Shown in pieces: positions 22,710 to 31,134 of a stretch of 38,077 bases of DNA. A model generated the notes under the pieces. That model worked only from the letters and a program-made list of their open reading frames with translations, was not told the DNA's origin and did not search any database. Numbering within the stretch: the stretch's first letter is position 1; each line of letters starts with the position of its first letter. The translations under genes were made by a program, and so were the position numbers. The stretch comes from Komagataeibacter sp. FXV3 (GTDB lineage: Bacteria; Pseudomonadota; Alphaproteobacteria; Acetobacterales; Acetobacteraceae): NCBI RefSeq assembly GCF_015155755.1, contig NZ_VWPI01000159.1:1-38077 (forward strand). Reading direction: 5' to 3'.

Positions 22710-23684
22710 TCAGCGGCGCGGGGTCTGCTGGATGGCGGACAGCAACCATGTGCCCGTCCCGGCCGAGCGGACGAATGTCCACAGTTCGGTTACGGTGGTG
22801 CGGTTGGAGGGATCGCCGTCAATGACGCGGCCCGTCATGTCGGTAGTGATGTCGATCATGGAATACTGCATGGCGACGGTGGCGTAATCAAAGCCGTTTT
22901 CACGCCAGCTTTCCACCAGATCACCGCGTTCAAACCGGATGTCCGACACCACATTGCGTGCGCCACGGCTGGTCAGATCGTTCAGCTGGCTGCTGAAGTA
23001 AGACACCATTTCCGGTGTGGCCATGTGCTGCATGGCCCCGACATTCTGCTGGCTCCATGCGGTCTGAATATTGATCAGCGCCTGCTGGAAGGCCTGATAA
23101 TCGGCTGCCGTAATGGCGACACCTACCGGCTGCTGGCCACCACCCTGTGGCACCGGCCCCGCATCCGGACGCTGCATGCCAAAGGGCACGGCATTGCCAC
23201 CATTGGCGCGGTTGCCAGCAAAACGGCGGATGGCCCAGCGGACAATAAAGAAGACCAGTGCCAGCTGGATCAGCAGTCCAAGGAAGCCGCTGCCGCCCAT
23301 ACCGGAACCGAACATGCCATGCCCGAACATCATGCCAAACAGGCCCGCACCGATCAGGCCACCCATGAAGCCATTCATGAACGGATGGCGGGGGCGTGCC
23401 ATGGCCATGGCACCCGCGCCAAACGGTGCCCGCGCACCATAGCCGGGCGTGGGCTGCGGGCGGGGTGTCATGGTGCGCTGGAACGGGGTCGCGCCGAACG
23501 GTGCGGTCTGTGATGGCGCGGGCGCGCTGTAGGTCCGTGACCCACGGCTGCCCATGGAGAAGCCACCACCCGCACGGGCATCAGCCACATCGGGATGGGC
23601 CAGCAGCGGCAGCATGGTCAGGGCCGCGCTGGCAGCAAGGACGATGCTTTTACGCGGCATCTGGCGCGAAGAATTCTGTTTCAT
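22710..23684 (-). CDS. Exported/membrane protein with Tim44-like domain
   Basis: This 324-residue protein has an N-terminal signal sequence (KSIVLAASAALTMLPLLA, possible cleavage after the ADARA near residue 38). A low-complexity Pro/Gly/Ala region follows, then a Gly/Met-rich segment (FMGGLIGAGLFGMMFGHGMF) and a transmembrane helix at about 133-152 (FLGLLIQLALVFFIVRWA). The C-terminal Tim44-like domain (about 185-322) contains DYQAFQQALINIQTAWSQQN, ATPEMVSYF and RTTVTELWTFVRS. Tim44 domains are named after the mitochondrial import motor subunit; bacterial members are membrane-associated and mostly of unknown job. The gene is monocistronic, with its own candidate promoter at 23723-23753 and a strong terminator. 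Function beyond envelope location is not supported. Confidence 0.85.
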   Translation of the reverse strand: MKQNSSRQMPRKSIVLAASAALTMLPLLAHPDVADARAGGGFSMGSRGSRTYSAPAPSQTAPFGATPFQRTMTPRPQPTPGYGARAPFGAGAMAMARPRHPFMNGFMGGLIGAGLFGMMFGHGMFGSGMGGSGFLGLLIQLALVFFIVRWAIRRFAGNRANGGNAVPFGMQRPDAGPVPQGGGQQPVGVAITAADYQAFQQALINIQTAWSQQNVGAMQHMATPEMVSYFSSQLNDLTSRGARNVVSDIRFERGDLVESWRENGFDYATVAMQYSMIDITTDMTGRVIDGDPSNRTTVTELWTFVRSAGTGTWLLSAIQQTPRR

Positions 23685-23722
23685 CTGGGTCAGGGTATCT
23701 GCAATCCTGTGTCGGAACCATC

Positions 23723-23753
23723 ATTATCCTGTGACCACGTGATTTCGGGTCAC
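23723..23753 (-). promoter_or_regulatory. Candidate promoter with inverted repeat, Tim44-like gene
   Basis: On the minus strand a -10 box GATAAT (23728-23723) lies 19 bases after GTGACC (23753-23748), which matches four of six -35 positions. GTGACC is repeated inverted as GGTCAC (23736-23731 on that strand) with 11 bases between, and the palindrome CACGTG lies between the arms. The arrangement resembles an operator overlapping the -35 region. The 19-base spacer is long, so promoter strength or activator dependence is uncertain. Confidence 0.45.
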
Positions 23754-23877
23754 TTGTTACAGATATAGGTAAGTCCACCCGTCCATAACAGGGGCAACGG
23801 GCTTACAGACACATGAAATCACGGAAAGGGTAAAAGACTGCTGCAAAGGTCAGTCCCGCAAAGCATCCTGCAACCAC

Positions 23878-23972
23878 AAGAAAGTTTTTGGTGAAGCTTT
23901 TTCCCAAAAGCCTCAAAGAATGCCGCCTTTGTAGAAAAAGGCGGCACCCAAAAACTTTTACTGTTTTATCAA
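23878..23972 (+). repeat. Dispersed intergenic repeat, copy 2 (full)
   Basis: The ends form a perfect 11-base inverted repeat: AAAGTTTTTGG (23881-23891) and CCAAAAACTTT (23948-23958). Inside is the stem GCCGCCTTT (23922-23930) / AAAGGCGGC (23937-23945), plus GAAGCTTTTT. An AT-rich tail (TTTTACTGTTTTATCAA) follows. It lies just past the pmbA stop on the other strand, where the inner hairpin could serve as terminator. Confidence 0.85.
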
Positions 23973-23999
23973 CGAGCTGTTTTCCAGGCAGTCTTTGGC

Positions 24000-25340
24000 T
24001 TACGAACCCGCAATAACCATATCGTCGATACGGATGGTCGGCGCATTGGTGGACTGGCGGAAGATCAGGTCATTGGCGGGCACCAGTCGGGCAAACATGT
24101 CATTCAGGTTGCCCGCGACCGTCAGTTCCGACACCGGTTCCGCCAGCACGCCATCGCGGATCATGAAGCCTGCGCCCCCGCGACTGTAATCGCCGGTAAT
24201 GCCGTTGATGGCGGATCCCATCATCTCGGTTATGTAGATCCCTTCCTTGATGTCCGCCATCAGGGCAGCGGGCGTAAGGGTGCCGGGCTGCATGAATAGG
24301 TTGCCAAGCGACGGCGCGGGCGGCCCTGATGTGCCCCGGCTGGCGCAGCCATTGGGCTTCAGCCCCAGCTGTCGGGCAGTGCGGGAGTCCAGCGCCCATG
24401 TCTTCAGAACGCCATCCTCCACCAGCGTGCGGGTGGCGGTCAGCATGCCTTCGCCATCAAACGGGCGCGCGCCGGGACCACGGACGCGGCGTGGGTCGTC
24501 AATGATGGTGATGTTGGCGGGCATGATGCGGCTGCCCATCTTTTCCTTGAGGAAAGAAGTGCCTCGCGCGATGGCGATGCCATTGATCGCCCCCGACAGA
24601 TGGCCCAGCATGCTGGTGGATACACGCGGGTCCAGCACGATGGGCATGCGCCCCGTGCGCGGGCGTACCGGGTTCAGGCGCGCGACCGTGCGTTCGCCCG
24701 CGCGGCGGCCGATCAGGCCGGCATCCTCAAGATCGGACAGGTGAACGGCGGAATGGTAGTCGTAATCCCGCTCCATCTTCGTGCCGCTGCCCGCGACGGC
24801 GCTGGCGGAGACGGAATGGCTGGTCCGCGCATATCGCCCCGAAAACCCGGCCGAGGTCATGAGGATGATGTCCGATAGCCCGAAACTTGCGGACGCACCA
24901 TTGCTGTTGGTGATGCCCGTGACCGCCAGCGCCGCTTCTTCCGCCACGCGCGCGCGGGCGACCAGGTCGGCGGTTGCAGGTTCGGCCGGGTCGAACAGGT
25001 CCAGACCGGCGGCATCGGTAAAGGTGGTCGCGGCCTCGGCGCACAGTCCGGCAAAGCGGTCCTCGGGCACGACGCGGGCCATGGCGACGGCACGTTCGGC
25101 CAGCGCGTCAAAGCGTTCGGGATCCAGCGCCGTGGCCGAGACAATGGCCGAACGCTGCCCCACGAACACCCGCAGGCCAAGATCGCATGTTTCGGAACGT
25201 TCAAGGTCCTCGGTCTGGCCATTGCGTACCTGCGCGCCATGGGCGACGCGGGTGGCGTAGATCGCATCCGCCGCATCGGCCCCTGCAGTACGGGCGCGGG
25301 TGATGAGGGTGGAAATCAGGTCAAGCGGATCGGAACTCAT
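24000..25340 (-). CDS. pmbA: TldE/PmbA-family protein
   Basis: This 446-residue protein belongs to the TldD/PmbA (PF01523-type) family. In E. coli TldD and TldE (PmbA) form a heterodimeric peptidase that degrades unfolded peptides and matures the peptide antibiotic microcin B17; TldD carries the zinc site. This sequence lacks an HExxxH motif, as expected for the TldE partner. Typical segments are ETCDLGLRVFVGQRSA, GITNSNGASASFGLSD, MERDYDYHSAVHLSDLED, VLDPRVSTSMLGHLSGAING and ITGDYSRGGAGFMIRDG. The ATG overlaps the stop of the M16 protease gene (ATGA), so the pair is translationally coupled. No tldD is visible in the window. Repeat copy 2 lies just downstream. Length is normal. Confidence 0.92.
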   Translation of the reverse strand: MSSDPLDLISTLITRARTAGADAADAIYATRVAHGAQVRNGQTEDLERSETCDLGLRVFVGQRSAIVSATALDPERFDALAERAVAMARVVPEDRFAGLCAEAATTFTDAAGLDLFDPAEPATADLVARARVAEEAALAVTGITNSNGASASFGLSDIILMTSAGFSGRYARTSHSVSASAVAGSGTKMERDYDYHSAVHLSDLEDAGLIGRRAGERTVARLNPVRPRTGRMPIVLDPRVSTSMLGHLSGAINGIAIARGTSFLKEKMGSRIMPANITIIDDPRRVRGPGARPFDGEGMLTATRTLVEDGVLKTWALDSRTARQLGLKPNGCASRGTSGPPAPSLGNLFMQPGTLTPAALMADIKEGIYITEMMGSAINGITGDYSRGGAGFMIRDGVLAEPVSELTVAGNLNDMFARLVPANDLIFRQSTNAPTIRIDDMVIAGS

Positions 25341-26602
25341 GCTGCCAGTGCCCCGGTAATGCTGTCGAGGGAGGGAATATGGCTGACCGGGCCAAGGGAG
25401 GCGAGGGTCGGCCTGCCGCTGAAGATGCGCGTTGCGACACGCTGCACGTCGGCAATGGTCACGGCGTCGATCCGGCGCACGGTTTCCACCGTCGGGATCA
25501 GGCGGTCAAAGACCTGTAGCTGCCGGGCCAGCTGTTCGCACCGGCTGCCCGTGCTTTCCAGTGACATGAGCAGCGAGGATTTGAGCTGCGCGCGCGCCCG
25601 CGCCAGTTCCGCGTCCGTCACCGTATGACGCACCTTGCGCAGCTCCTCCAGCGTCACGGGGACAAGGTCGGCTACCTGTGCCTCCCCCGTGCCGGCATAG
25701 ATGCCGAACAGCCCGCCCTGGCGGAAGGGCGCGTTGAAGGAATAGACGGAATAGACCAGCCCGCGTTTTTCACGGATTTCCTGAAACAGCCGCGACGACA
25801 TGCCACCACCCAGCAGCGTGGACAGCAGCAGGGCCGGGTAATAATCCGGATCGCCATATGGCATGGACGGAAAGCCCAGTACGATATGGGCCTGATCCAG
25901 TTCGCGTTCGCGGGTAAAGGCGCCCCCCACGTAATTGACGGCGGGCTGCGGCGGGACGGTGCCGGCGGGCAGGTCGGCAAAATGCTGCTGCACCAGATCC
26001 ACCACGCGGGCGTGTTCCAGGTTGCCGGCGGCTGCGATGATGGTGTTGCCCGCCCGGTAATGGGTGTTCATGTAATTGACCAGCGTTGCGCGCGACATGG
26101 TCTGGATGCCCGCTTCGGTGCCCAGCGTGGGGCGACCCATCGGCTGATCGGGAAAGGCGGTTTCCTGAAAATGGTCGAACACGATGTCATCGGGGGTGTC
26201 ATTCGCCTGCCCGATTTCCTGCAGGATCACGCCGCGTTCGCGCTCCAGTTCATCGGGGGCGAGGGTGCTGTGGGTCAGGATGTCACCGATGATGTCGGCC
26301 CCCAGTGACAGGTTTTCCTTCAGCAGCTTGACGTAATAGGCCGTGTGCTCACGCGCGGTGTAGGCGTTGATATGGCCGCCCACGTTCTCGATTTCCTCGG
26401 CAATGCCCACGGCGGTGCGGGTGCTGGTGCCCTTGAACGCCATGTGTTCCAGAAAGTGGGACACCCCGTTTTCGGGCGCGGTTTCGTTGCAGGTGCCCGC
26501 GGCGACATACGCCCCGAGGGACACGGTCTCCACCCGGTCCATCCGTTCGGTCACGATGGTCAGGCCGGAATCCAGTCGGGTCACATTGATCAGGTCGGTC
26601 AT
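25337..26602 (-). CDS. M16 family zinc protease (pitrilysin / processing-peptidase type)
   Basis: This 421-residue zinc peptidase has the inverted HXXEH motif: His49, Glu52 and His53 in SHFLEHMAFKGT. ENVGGHINAYTAREHTAYY follows, and the distal metal-binding glutamate is probably in ELERERGVILQEIGQ. The C-terminal half has the inactive-domain features of the family (GGGMSSRLFQEIREKRGLVY). It resembles the beta subunit of mitochondrial processing peptidase and bacterial PqqF-like enzymes. No signal peptide is visible. The ATG at 26602 has AGGA just upstream; the longer form from 26632 adds MMRHVARRTS without a good site. It lies about 80 bases after thrC and overlaps pmbA, so the three are likely one transcript. 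The substrate is unknown. Confidence 0.92.
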   Translation of the reverse strand: MTDLINVTRLDSGLTIVTERMDRVETVSLGAYVAAGTCNETAPENGVSHFLEHMAFKGTSTRTAVGIAEEIENVGGHINAYTAREHTAYYVKLLKENLSLGADIIGDILTHSTLAPDELERERGVILQEIGQANDTPDDIVFDHFQETAFPDQPMGRPTLGTEAGIQTMSRATLVNYMNTHYRAGNTIIAAAGNLEHARVVDLVQQHFADLPAGTVPPQPAVNYVGGAFTRERELDQAHIVLGFPSMPYGDPDYYPALLLSTLLGGGMSSRLFQEIREKRGLVYSVYSFNAPFRQGGLFGIYAGTGEAQVADLVPVTLEELRKVRHTVTDAELARARAQLKSSLLMSLESTGSRCEQLARQLQVFDRLIPTVETVRRIDAVTIADVQRVATRIFSGRPTLASLGPVSHIPSLDSITGALAA

Positions 26603-26681
26603 GCTGGTCCTGCGGGCGACGTGGCGCATCATGGCCCCACGCCGCCCCTTGCTTGCGTAAGATGGAAAAAGGGTAGGGAGA

Positions 26682-28088
26682 TCAGCCCGCTTTGCTGTTG
26701 GACAGGACGGCCGCGCGCACCCTGTCCTCGATCACGTTCAGGTCGGCCGGCACCACGCTGTACCGCTCGGGCCGGTCATACAGGTCGGCCAGGGACACGG
26801 GCAGCGCGGGGCGGATGCCGGTTGCCTGCGCCATGGCATCGGGGAACTTGGCCGGATGGGCGGTGGACATGGCCACCATGGGAATCCCCGGCTCACGGAA
26901 CGCGCGGCCCGCCGCAATGCCGATGGCGGTATGCGGGTCGGCAAGGTAGTGGCTGCGGGTGTTCAGCGTGCGGATTTCCGCCTCTGTTGCGGCGTCATCC
27001 AGCGAAATGCCGTGAAACAGCGCGTTGGCGCGATCCCAGACCGGGGTTGAGACCTTCATCACGCCAGTCTTGCGGAAATCGGTCATGATGCGCGCGCACT
27101 CAGTGGCGTTGCGGTCCAGCAGTTCGAACAGGAGACGTTCAAAGTTGGACGAGACCTGGATATCCATTGATGGCGACAGGCTGGGCACCACGCCGTGGAT
27201 GCTCATGTCGTTTTCATTCAGGAAGCGCGAGAGGATGTCATTGCGGTTGGAGCCGACACATAGCGCGCGGATGGGCAGGCCCATGCGACGGGCCACCCAT
27301 GCGGCCAGCACATTGCCGAAATTGCCCGTGGGCACGGCGAACGAGACCTCACGGTCCGGCGCGCCCAGCGCAAGTGCGGCATAGACATAATATGGCACCT
27401 GGGCTGCGATACGCGCCCAGTTGATGGAATTGACCGCGGACAGGTGCATGTCGGTGCGGAAGGGGGCATCGGCGAACATCGCCTTGACCATGTCCTGACA
27501 GTCGTCAAACGTGCCCTGCACCGCAAGGTTGGTCACGTTGGGTTCCAGCACGGTGGTCATCTGCCGGCGCTGCACTTCCGACGTGCGGCCCTCGGGGTGC
27601 AGGATGACCACGTTCAGGCGCGTGCGGCCCCGGCAGGCCTCGATCGCGGCCGACCCGGTATCGCCCGAGGTCGCGCCCACGATGGTAACCTTCTCGTCGC
27701 GTTCGTTCAGCACGTGGTCGAACAGGCGGCCAAGCAGCTGCATGGCCATGTCCTTGAACGCCAGCGTCGGGCCATGGAACAGTTCCTGCACGAACAGCCC
27801 GTCTTCCACCTGTGTCAGCGGCACGATGGCCGGGTGGTCGAATCGGCTGTAGGCATCACGGCACAGCTTCAGCAGCACGTCATGCGTGATCGACCCTTCG
27901 GCAAACGGGGCGATGATGCGGGCGGCGAGTTCGGGATAGGGCAGGCCACGCAGGTCACGCCACTGGGCCACCGACAGTTCAGGCCAGCTTTCGGGCAGGT
28001 ACAGGCCACCGTCTTCTGCCAGCCCCGCCAGCAGAACGGACGAAAAATCGCGGACGGGGGCGTTCCCCCGGGTAGAAATATAGCGCAT
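26682..28088 (-). CDS. thrC: Threonine synthase
   Basis: This 468-residue PLP enzyme makes threonine from O-phosphohomoserine. It starts with the typical MRYISTRGNAPVRDFSSVLL. The PLP lysine is Lys112 in FHGPTLAFKDMAMQLLG, and the phosphate-binding loop is VGATSGDTGSAAIEA. VPTGNFGNVLAAWVARRMGL and SMDIQVSSNFERLLFEL are also family hallmarks of the longer type of threonine synthase found in proteobacteria and fungi. The frame continues upstream for 45 codons, but conservation begins at 28088. A strong GC hairpin (28108-28131) sits 20 bases ahead of the start. The M16 protease gene follows about 80 bases downstream, a linkage I recall as common in alphaproteobacteria. Confidence 0.97.
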   Translation of the reverse strand: MRYISTRGNAPVRDFSSVLLAGLAEDGGLYLPESWPELSVAQWRDLRGLPYPELAARIIAPFAEGSITHDVLLKLCRDAYSRFDHPAIVPLTQVEDGLFVQELFHGPTLAFKDMAMQLLGRLFDHVLNERDEKVTIVGATSGDTGSAAIEACRGRTRLNVVILHPEGRTSEVQRRQMTTVLEPNVTNLAVQGTFDDCQDMVKAMFADAPFRTDMHLSAVNSINWARIAAQVPYYVYAALALGAPDREVSFAVPTGNFGNVLAAWVARRMGLPIRALCVGSNRNDILSRFLNENDMSIHGVVPSLSPSMDIQVSSNFERLLFELLDRNATECARIMTDFRKTGVMKVSTPVWDRANALFHGISLDDAATEAEIRTLNTRSHYLADPHTAIGIAAGRAFREPGIPMVAMSTAHPAKFPDAMAQATGIRPALPVSLADLYDRPERYSVVPADLNVIEDRVRAAVLSNSKAG

Positions 28089-28107
28089 TACACCATCATA
28101 ATCCCAA

Positions 28108-28131
28108 CCGCCCCCCGCGCGAAGGGGGCGG
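28108..28131 (-). other. GC hairpin between the MRJP-like gene and thrC
   Basis: CCGCCCCC (28108-28115) pairs with GGGGGCGG (28124-28131) around an eight-base loop. It lies 35 bases past the stop of the upstream exported-protein gene and 20 bases before the thrC ATG. On the minus strand no T-run follows, so it may be a weak terminator or a leader structure affecting thrC expression. No leader peptide rich in Thr or Ile codons was found. Confidence 0.4.
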
Positions 28132-28165
28132 ATGCGGCGCGCGATGCAATTCCGCGCGTGGTGTG

Positions 28166-29317
28166 TCAGAATTTTGGTGGCGGCAGGTTGCCGATATTGA
28201 TGCGGTAGATATGTACCGGCCACTCGATGGCGTTGTGCCCGCCATTCAGCGGCGCGGTGCGGTCAAGCTGGGATGCGGGCACATAAAGCTGCCCGTCCCT
28301 GGTCGCGAACGACCCGCCGGGCCAGTGCAGGCGCGGGTCGGTCACGATTTTCTGGTAAACCCGGTCGGGCATCAGGCGGAAGATGCTGCTGGTGGACACA
28401 TCATTGAAATACAGCGTGCCATCCGGCCCGGCCGTGATGCCACCCAGCGGTGGCGTCTTGTACCACAGGGTGGGGCCTTCCTCCAGTTCGATGGGGGTGA
28501 CCTTGGGGTCCACCAGCAGGTCGGTATCCAGCTTGTAGACAGGTCCGCACAGCGGCTCGAAATACAGCCACTGCCCATCGGCACTTATGTCCATCTGGCT
28601 GATATTTATGATGGCGGTGTGACCTGCCGGGTTGGTCGCCACCTTGCCATCAACCGTAATGGGCTGGTGCGCGGTCAGGGCCGGGGTATGTTCCATAAGG
28701 CGGCGCTGGATGTTGGTGTCCAGCCTGACCACGATCATGGCCGGGATGCCCGAATCCCCGATAAAGGCATGCCCGCGCGCAATACGCATGGTGGCGGCGT
28801 AACTGCCCGCGCGCAGCATGTCGGGATTGAGTGGCCATGTCTGCATGACCTGACCGGTATGGCTGTCGATCTTCACGATCTTGGGGCCACCTTCCACCGG
28901 TTTGCCCGCGGGGTCGGGCTGTCCGCTATCGAGTACCCACAGCGTGCCATCGGGCTGGAGCTGCACATCGGACGGGGCCACCAGCCGGTTCGCCGCGGGT
29001 GTGGCGGGGTCGTTCCATGAATTGTCGGGATAGGGATGGGGTGTGTTGTCCCCATCCACCAGCGCCAGTCCCGGCCCGGTATTGCCCGCCCAGCGTGGCA
29101 GTTCCACCAGCAGCCGCCCATCGGGCAGCACGACCACGCGGTCCCATGCGGCGGTGGAGGAGGACGCCACGTCTTCCAGCGCCGCGGGCGGGTTGAGCGG
29201 CGGGGCAGGTTTGGCGGCCTGGGCGGCGTCGGTCACACCCAGCAGGCACGTGCCGCAGGCAAGGAGAAAACCCGCGGAGCGCAGGCGGCGGATTGCAGAT
29301 GGAGATTTTGCGTACAT
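28166..29317 (-). CDS. Exported Yellow/major royal jelly protein-family protein
   Basis: This 383-residue protein has an N-terminal signal peptide (RLRSAGFLLACGTCLLGV, probable cleavage after AQA near residue 34; a lipoprotein-type site at Cys21 is possible). The mature part is a beta-propeller of the Yellow/MRJP family. Supporting segments are WDRVVVLPDGRLLVELPRW, APSDVQLQPDGTLWVLDSGQ, GHAFIGDSGIPAMIVVRLD, GQWLYFEPLCGPVYKLDTDL, GGITAGPDGTLYFNDVSTSS and YVPASQLDRT. Insect Yellow proteins act in pigment and dopachrome chemistry, while bacterial members are largely uncharacterised and sometimes compared with gluconolactonases. The sequence gives location (periplasm) and fold but not substrate. 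It stands 197 bases from the M32 peptidase gene, with repeat copy 3 between. Confidence 0.82.
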   Translation of the reverse strand: MYAKSPSAIRRLRSAGFLLACGTCLLGVTDAAQAAKPAPPLNPPAALEDVASSSTAAWDRVVVLPDGRLLVELPRWAGNTGPGLALVDGDNTPHPYPDNSWNDPATPAANRLVAPSDVQLQPDGTLWVLDSGQPDPAGKPVEGGPKIVKIDSHTGQVMQTWPLNPDMLRAGSYAATMRIARGHAFIGDSGIPAMIVVRLDTNIQRRLMEHTPALTAHQPITVDGKVATNPAGHTAIINISQMDISADGQWLYFEPLCGPVYKLDTDLLVDPKVTPIELEEGPTLWYKTPPLGGITAGPDGTLYFNDVSTSSIFRLMPDRVYQKIVTDPRLHWPGGSFATRDGQLYVPASQLDRTAPLNGGHNAIEWPVHIYRINIGNLPPPKF

Positions 29318-29413
29318 CGCGCATTATCTCGTCACGAACCGCAGTAATTGGCAAGGGGGACATGCGGCATGTCCGCCCTGTCGTACAGGACTGTTTTGGG
29401 AAGGCCGCCCGTT

Positions 29414-29509
29414 AAGAAAGTTTTTGGCGACGCTTTTTTCAAAACGCTCCGAAGAGCGCCGCCTTTTTGGAAAAAGGCGGCACCCGGAAACTTTTGTTAT
29501 TTTTTATCA
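29414..29509 (+). repeat. Dispersed intergenic repeat, copy 3 (full)
   Basis: The left end AAAGTTTTTGG (29417-29427) is identical to copy 2. The right end CCGGAAACTTT (29484-29494) is its inverse with two mismatches. It contains a perfect 11-base stem GCCGCCTTTTT (29458-29468) / AAAAAGGCGGC (29471-29481) with only two loop bases, and a CGCTC/GAGCG stem (29445-29458). The tail ends TTTTTTATCA, five bases from the M32 peptidase stop. Confidence 0.87.
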
Positions 29510-29514
29510 GCAAT

Positions 29515-31035
29515 TTAGGATAGCGCGCAGTAGCGCTGGCGCAGGTGCCGCAGGTATGGCCCCGTATTGGGCACCGCGCCCGTGGCGTCGCGCACGATCT
29601 CACTGGTGGAGGCCACGCTGCCACGGGCATGGATACGCGGGCGCAGCCACGCCAGCAGGGGCGCGAAATCACCCCTGCCAATGCCGGGCATGATGGTGGG
29701 ATCGTCACGCTCCGCCGCTTCACGCAGTTGCGCCGCAATCACCGCACCCAGCGTATAGGTGGGGAAATACCCCCATGCGCCCGATGGCCAGTGGATATCC
29801 TGCAGGCAGCCCAGCCGGTCCGCGGGCACTTTCAGGCCCAGCAGGTCATGGATACGGGTGTTGAAGGCTTCCGGCAGGTCCGCCAGCTTCATTTTTCCCG
29901 CGATCAGCGCGGTTTCCATTTCATAACGCACAAGGATATGCGCGGGGTAAGTGACCTCATCGGCATCCACGCGGATGAAGCCGGGGCGCACGCGGGTGAC
30001 AAGGCGGTGCAGGTTGTCCGCATCCCATGCCGGGTCGGTGTCGCTGCCCCCGAACGCACCGTGCAGTCGTGGGGCCATCCAGTCCATGAAGGGCCGCGAG
30101 CGCGCGACCTGCATTTCCATAAGCAGGGACTGGCTTTCATGCAGGCTCATCCCGCGTGCTTCCCCCACAGGCTGGGCGCGCCATGCTTTTGGCAGGCCCT
30201 GTTCATACAGCGCGTGCCCGGTCTCATGCACGATGCCCATCAGCGCATTGATGCAGTCCTGCTCCTCATACCGGGTGGTGATGCGCACATCATCTTCCGC
30301 CCCGCCGCAGAAGGGATGCAGGCTGACATCCAGCCGCCCGCGCTGCATGTCGAATCCCAGCGCGCGCATGGTGCCGTGACCCAGTCGCGCCTGTGCAGGT
30401 ACATCAAACGGGCCGGAAAGGGGCACGGTGGCAGGCAGGGTTGCCTGATGCGCCAGCGCCGTGCTGATCAGGTCGGGCAGTTCACTGGCCAGTTCGGCAA
30501 AGACCGGATCGACATCCGCCTGCCGCGTGCCCGCGTCATACTGGTCCAGCAGCGCGTCATAGGGCGAAAGGCCAAGGGCCTGCGCCTTGGCCGCCGCGAT
30601 TTCGCGGGTCAGGGACAGCACGGTTTCCAGTTCCGGCAGCAGGCTGGCGAAATCGCTGTTCTGCCGTGCGGTGCGCCATGTCATTTCGCAACGTGAGGAC
30701 GCGCGCGACATCGCCTCCACCAGATCCGACGGCACGGCGGCGGCATGGGCATGCTGGCGGCGCATTTCATGCAGGTTGGCTTGCGCCATGGCGTCATCGG
30801 GGGCCTGCGCGCGATCCAGAAGGTGGCCCATGTCCGGCGCGGTCATGAGTTCATGCGACAGGACGGCAAGGGTCGCGATGCTTTCGGCGCGGCTGTCGCT
30901 GGCCCCGGTCGGCATCATGGTGTCCTTGTCCCAGCCGAGGATTCCCAGTGCATTGCGGATATGCCCCATGCGGGCAAAACGCTGCCGCAACGTGTCATAG
31001 GCCTGCTGGCCAGCCGTGCCGGAGGGAGTGTTCAT
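29515..31035 (-). CDS. M32 carboxypeptidase Taq-family metallopeptidase
   Basis: This 506-residue zinc-dependent carboxypeptidase of family M32 removes C-terminal residues from peptides in the cytosol. The HEXXH site is in MGIVHETGHALYEQGLP (His270, Glu271, His274), followed by GEARGMSLHESQSLLMEMQ, whose glutamate is the expected third ligand region. FIRVDADEVTYPAHILVRYE and DIHWPSGAWGYFPTYTLGA are diagnostic of the family. Length matches Thermus carboxypeptidase Taq. The gene is transcribed away from the TPR-glycosyltransferase gene, with 99 bases between the starts that must hold both promoters. Repeat copy 3 sits at its 3' end. No truncation or frameshift is seen. Confidence 0.94.
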   Translation of the reverse strand: MNTPSGTAGQQAYDTLRQRFARMGHIRNALGILGWDKDTMMPTGASDSRAESIATLAVLSHELMTAPDMGHLLDRAQAPDDAMAQANLHEMRRQHAHAAAVPSDLVEAMSRASSRCEMTWRTARQNSDFASLLPELETVLSLTREIAAAKAQALGLSPYDALLDQYDAGTRQADVDPVFAELASELPDLISTALAHQATLPATVPLSGPFDVPAQARLGHGTMRALGFDMQRGRLDVSLHPFCGGAEDDVRITTRYEEQDCINALMGIVHETGHALYEQGLPKAWRAQPVGEARGMSLHESQSLLMEMQVARSRPFMDWMAPRLHGAFGGSDTDPAWDADNLHRLVTRVRPGFIRVDADEVTYPAHILVRYEMETALIAGKMKLADLPEAFNTRIHDLLGLKVPADRLGCLQDIHWPSGAWGYFPTYTLGAVIAAQLREAAERDDPTIMPGIGRGDFAPLLAWLRPRIHARGSVASTSEIVRDATGAVPNTGPYLRHLRQRYCALS

Positions 31036-31134
31036 GCGGGTTCCTGATCGAAATTCTTAACGCTCTGTCGCGTATGGATAACGCAGGTGAGTGTGCGGGA
31101 GCGTCCCCCGCCATGCAAGGGAAGGCCGGATGAG

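Larger units (their letters stand above)
23685..23999. other. Intergenic region upstream of the Tim44-like gene
   Basis: These 315 bases hold the candidate promoter and inverted repeat of the Tim44-like gene (23723-23753) and repeat copy 2 (23878-23972), which ends 28 bases before the pmbA stop. Between 23760 and 23877 I see no gene or clear signal. Confidence 0.7.
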
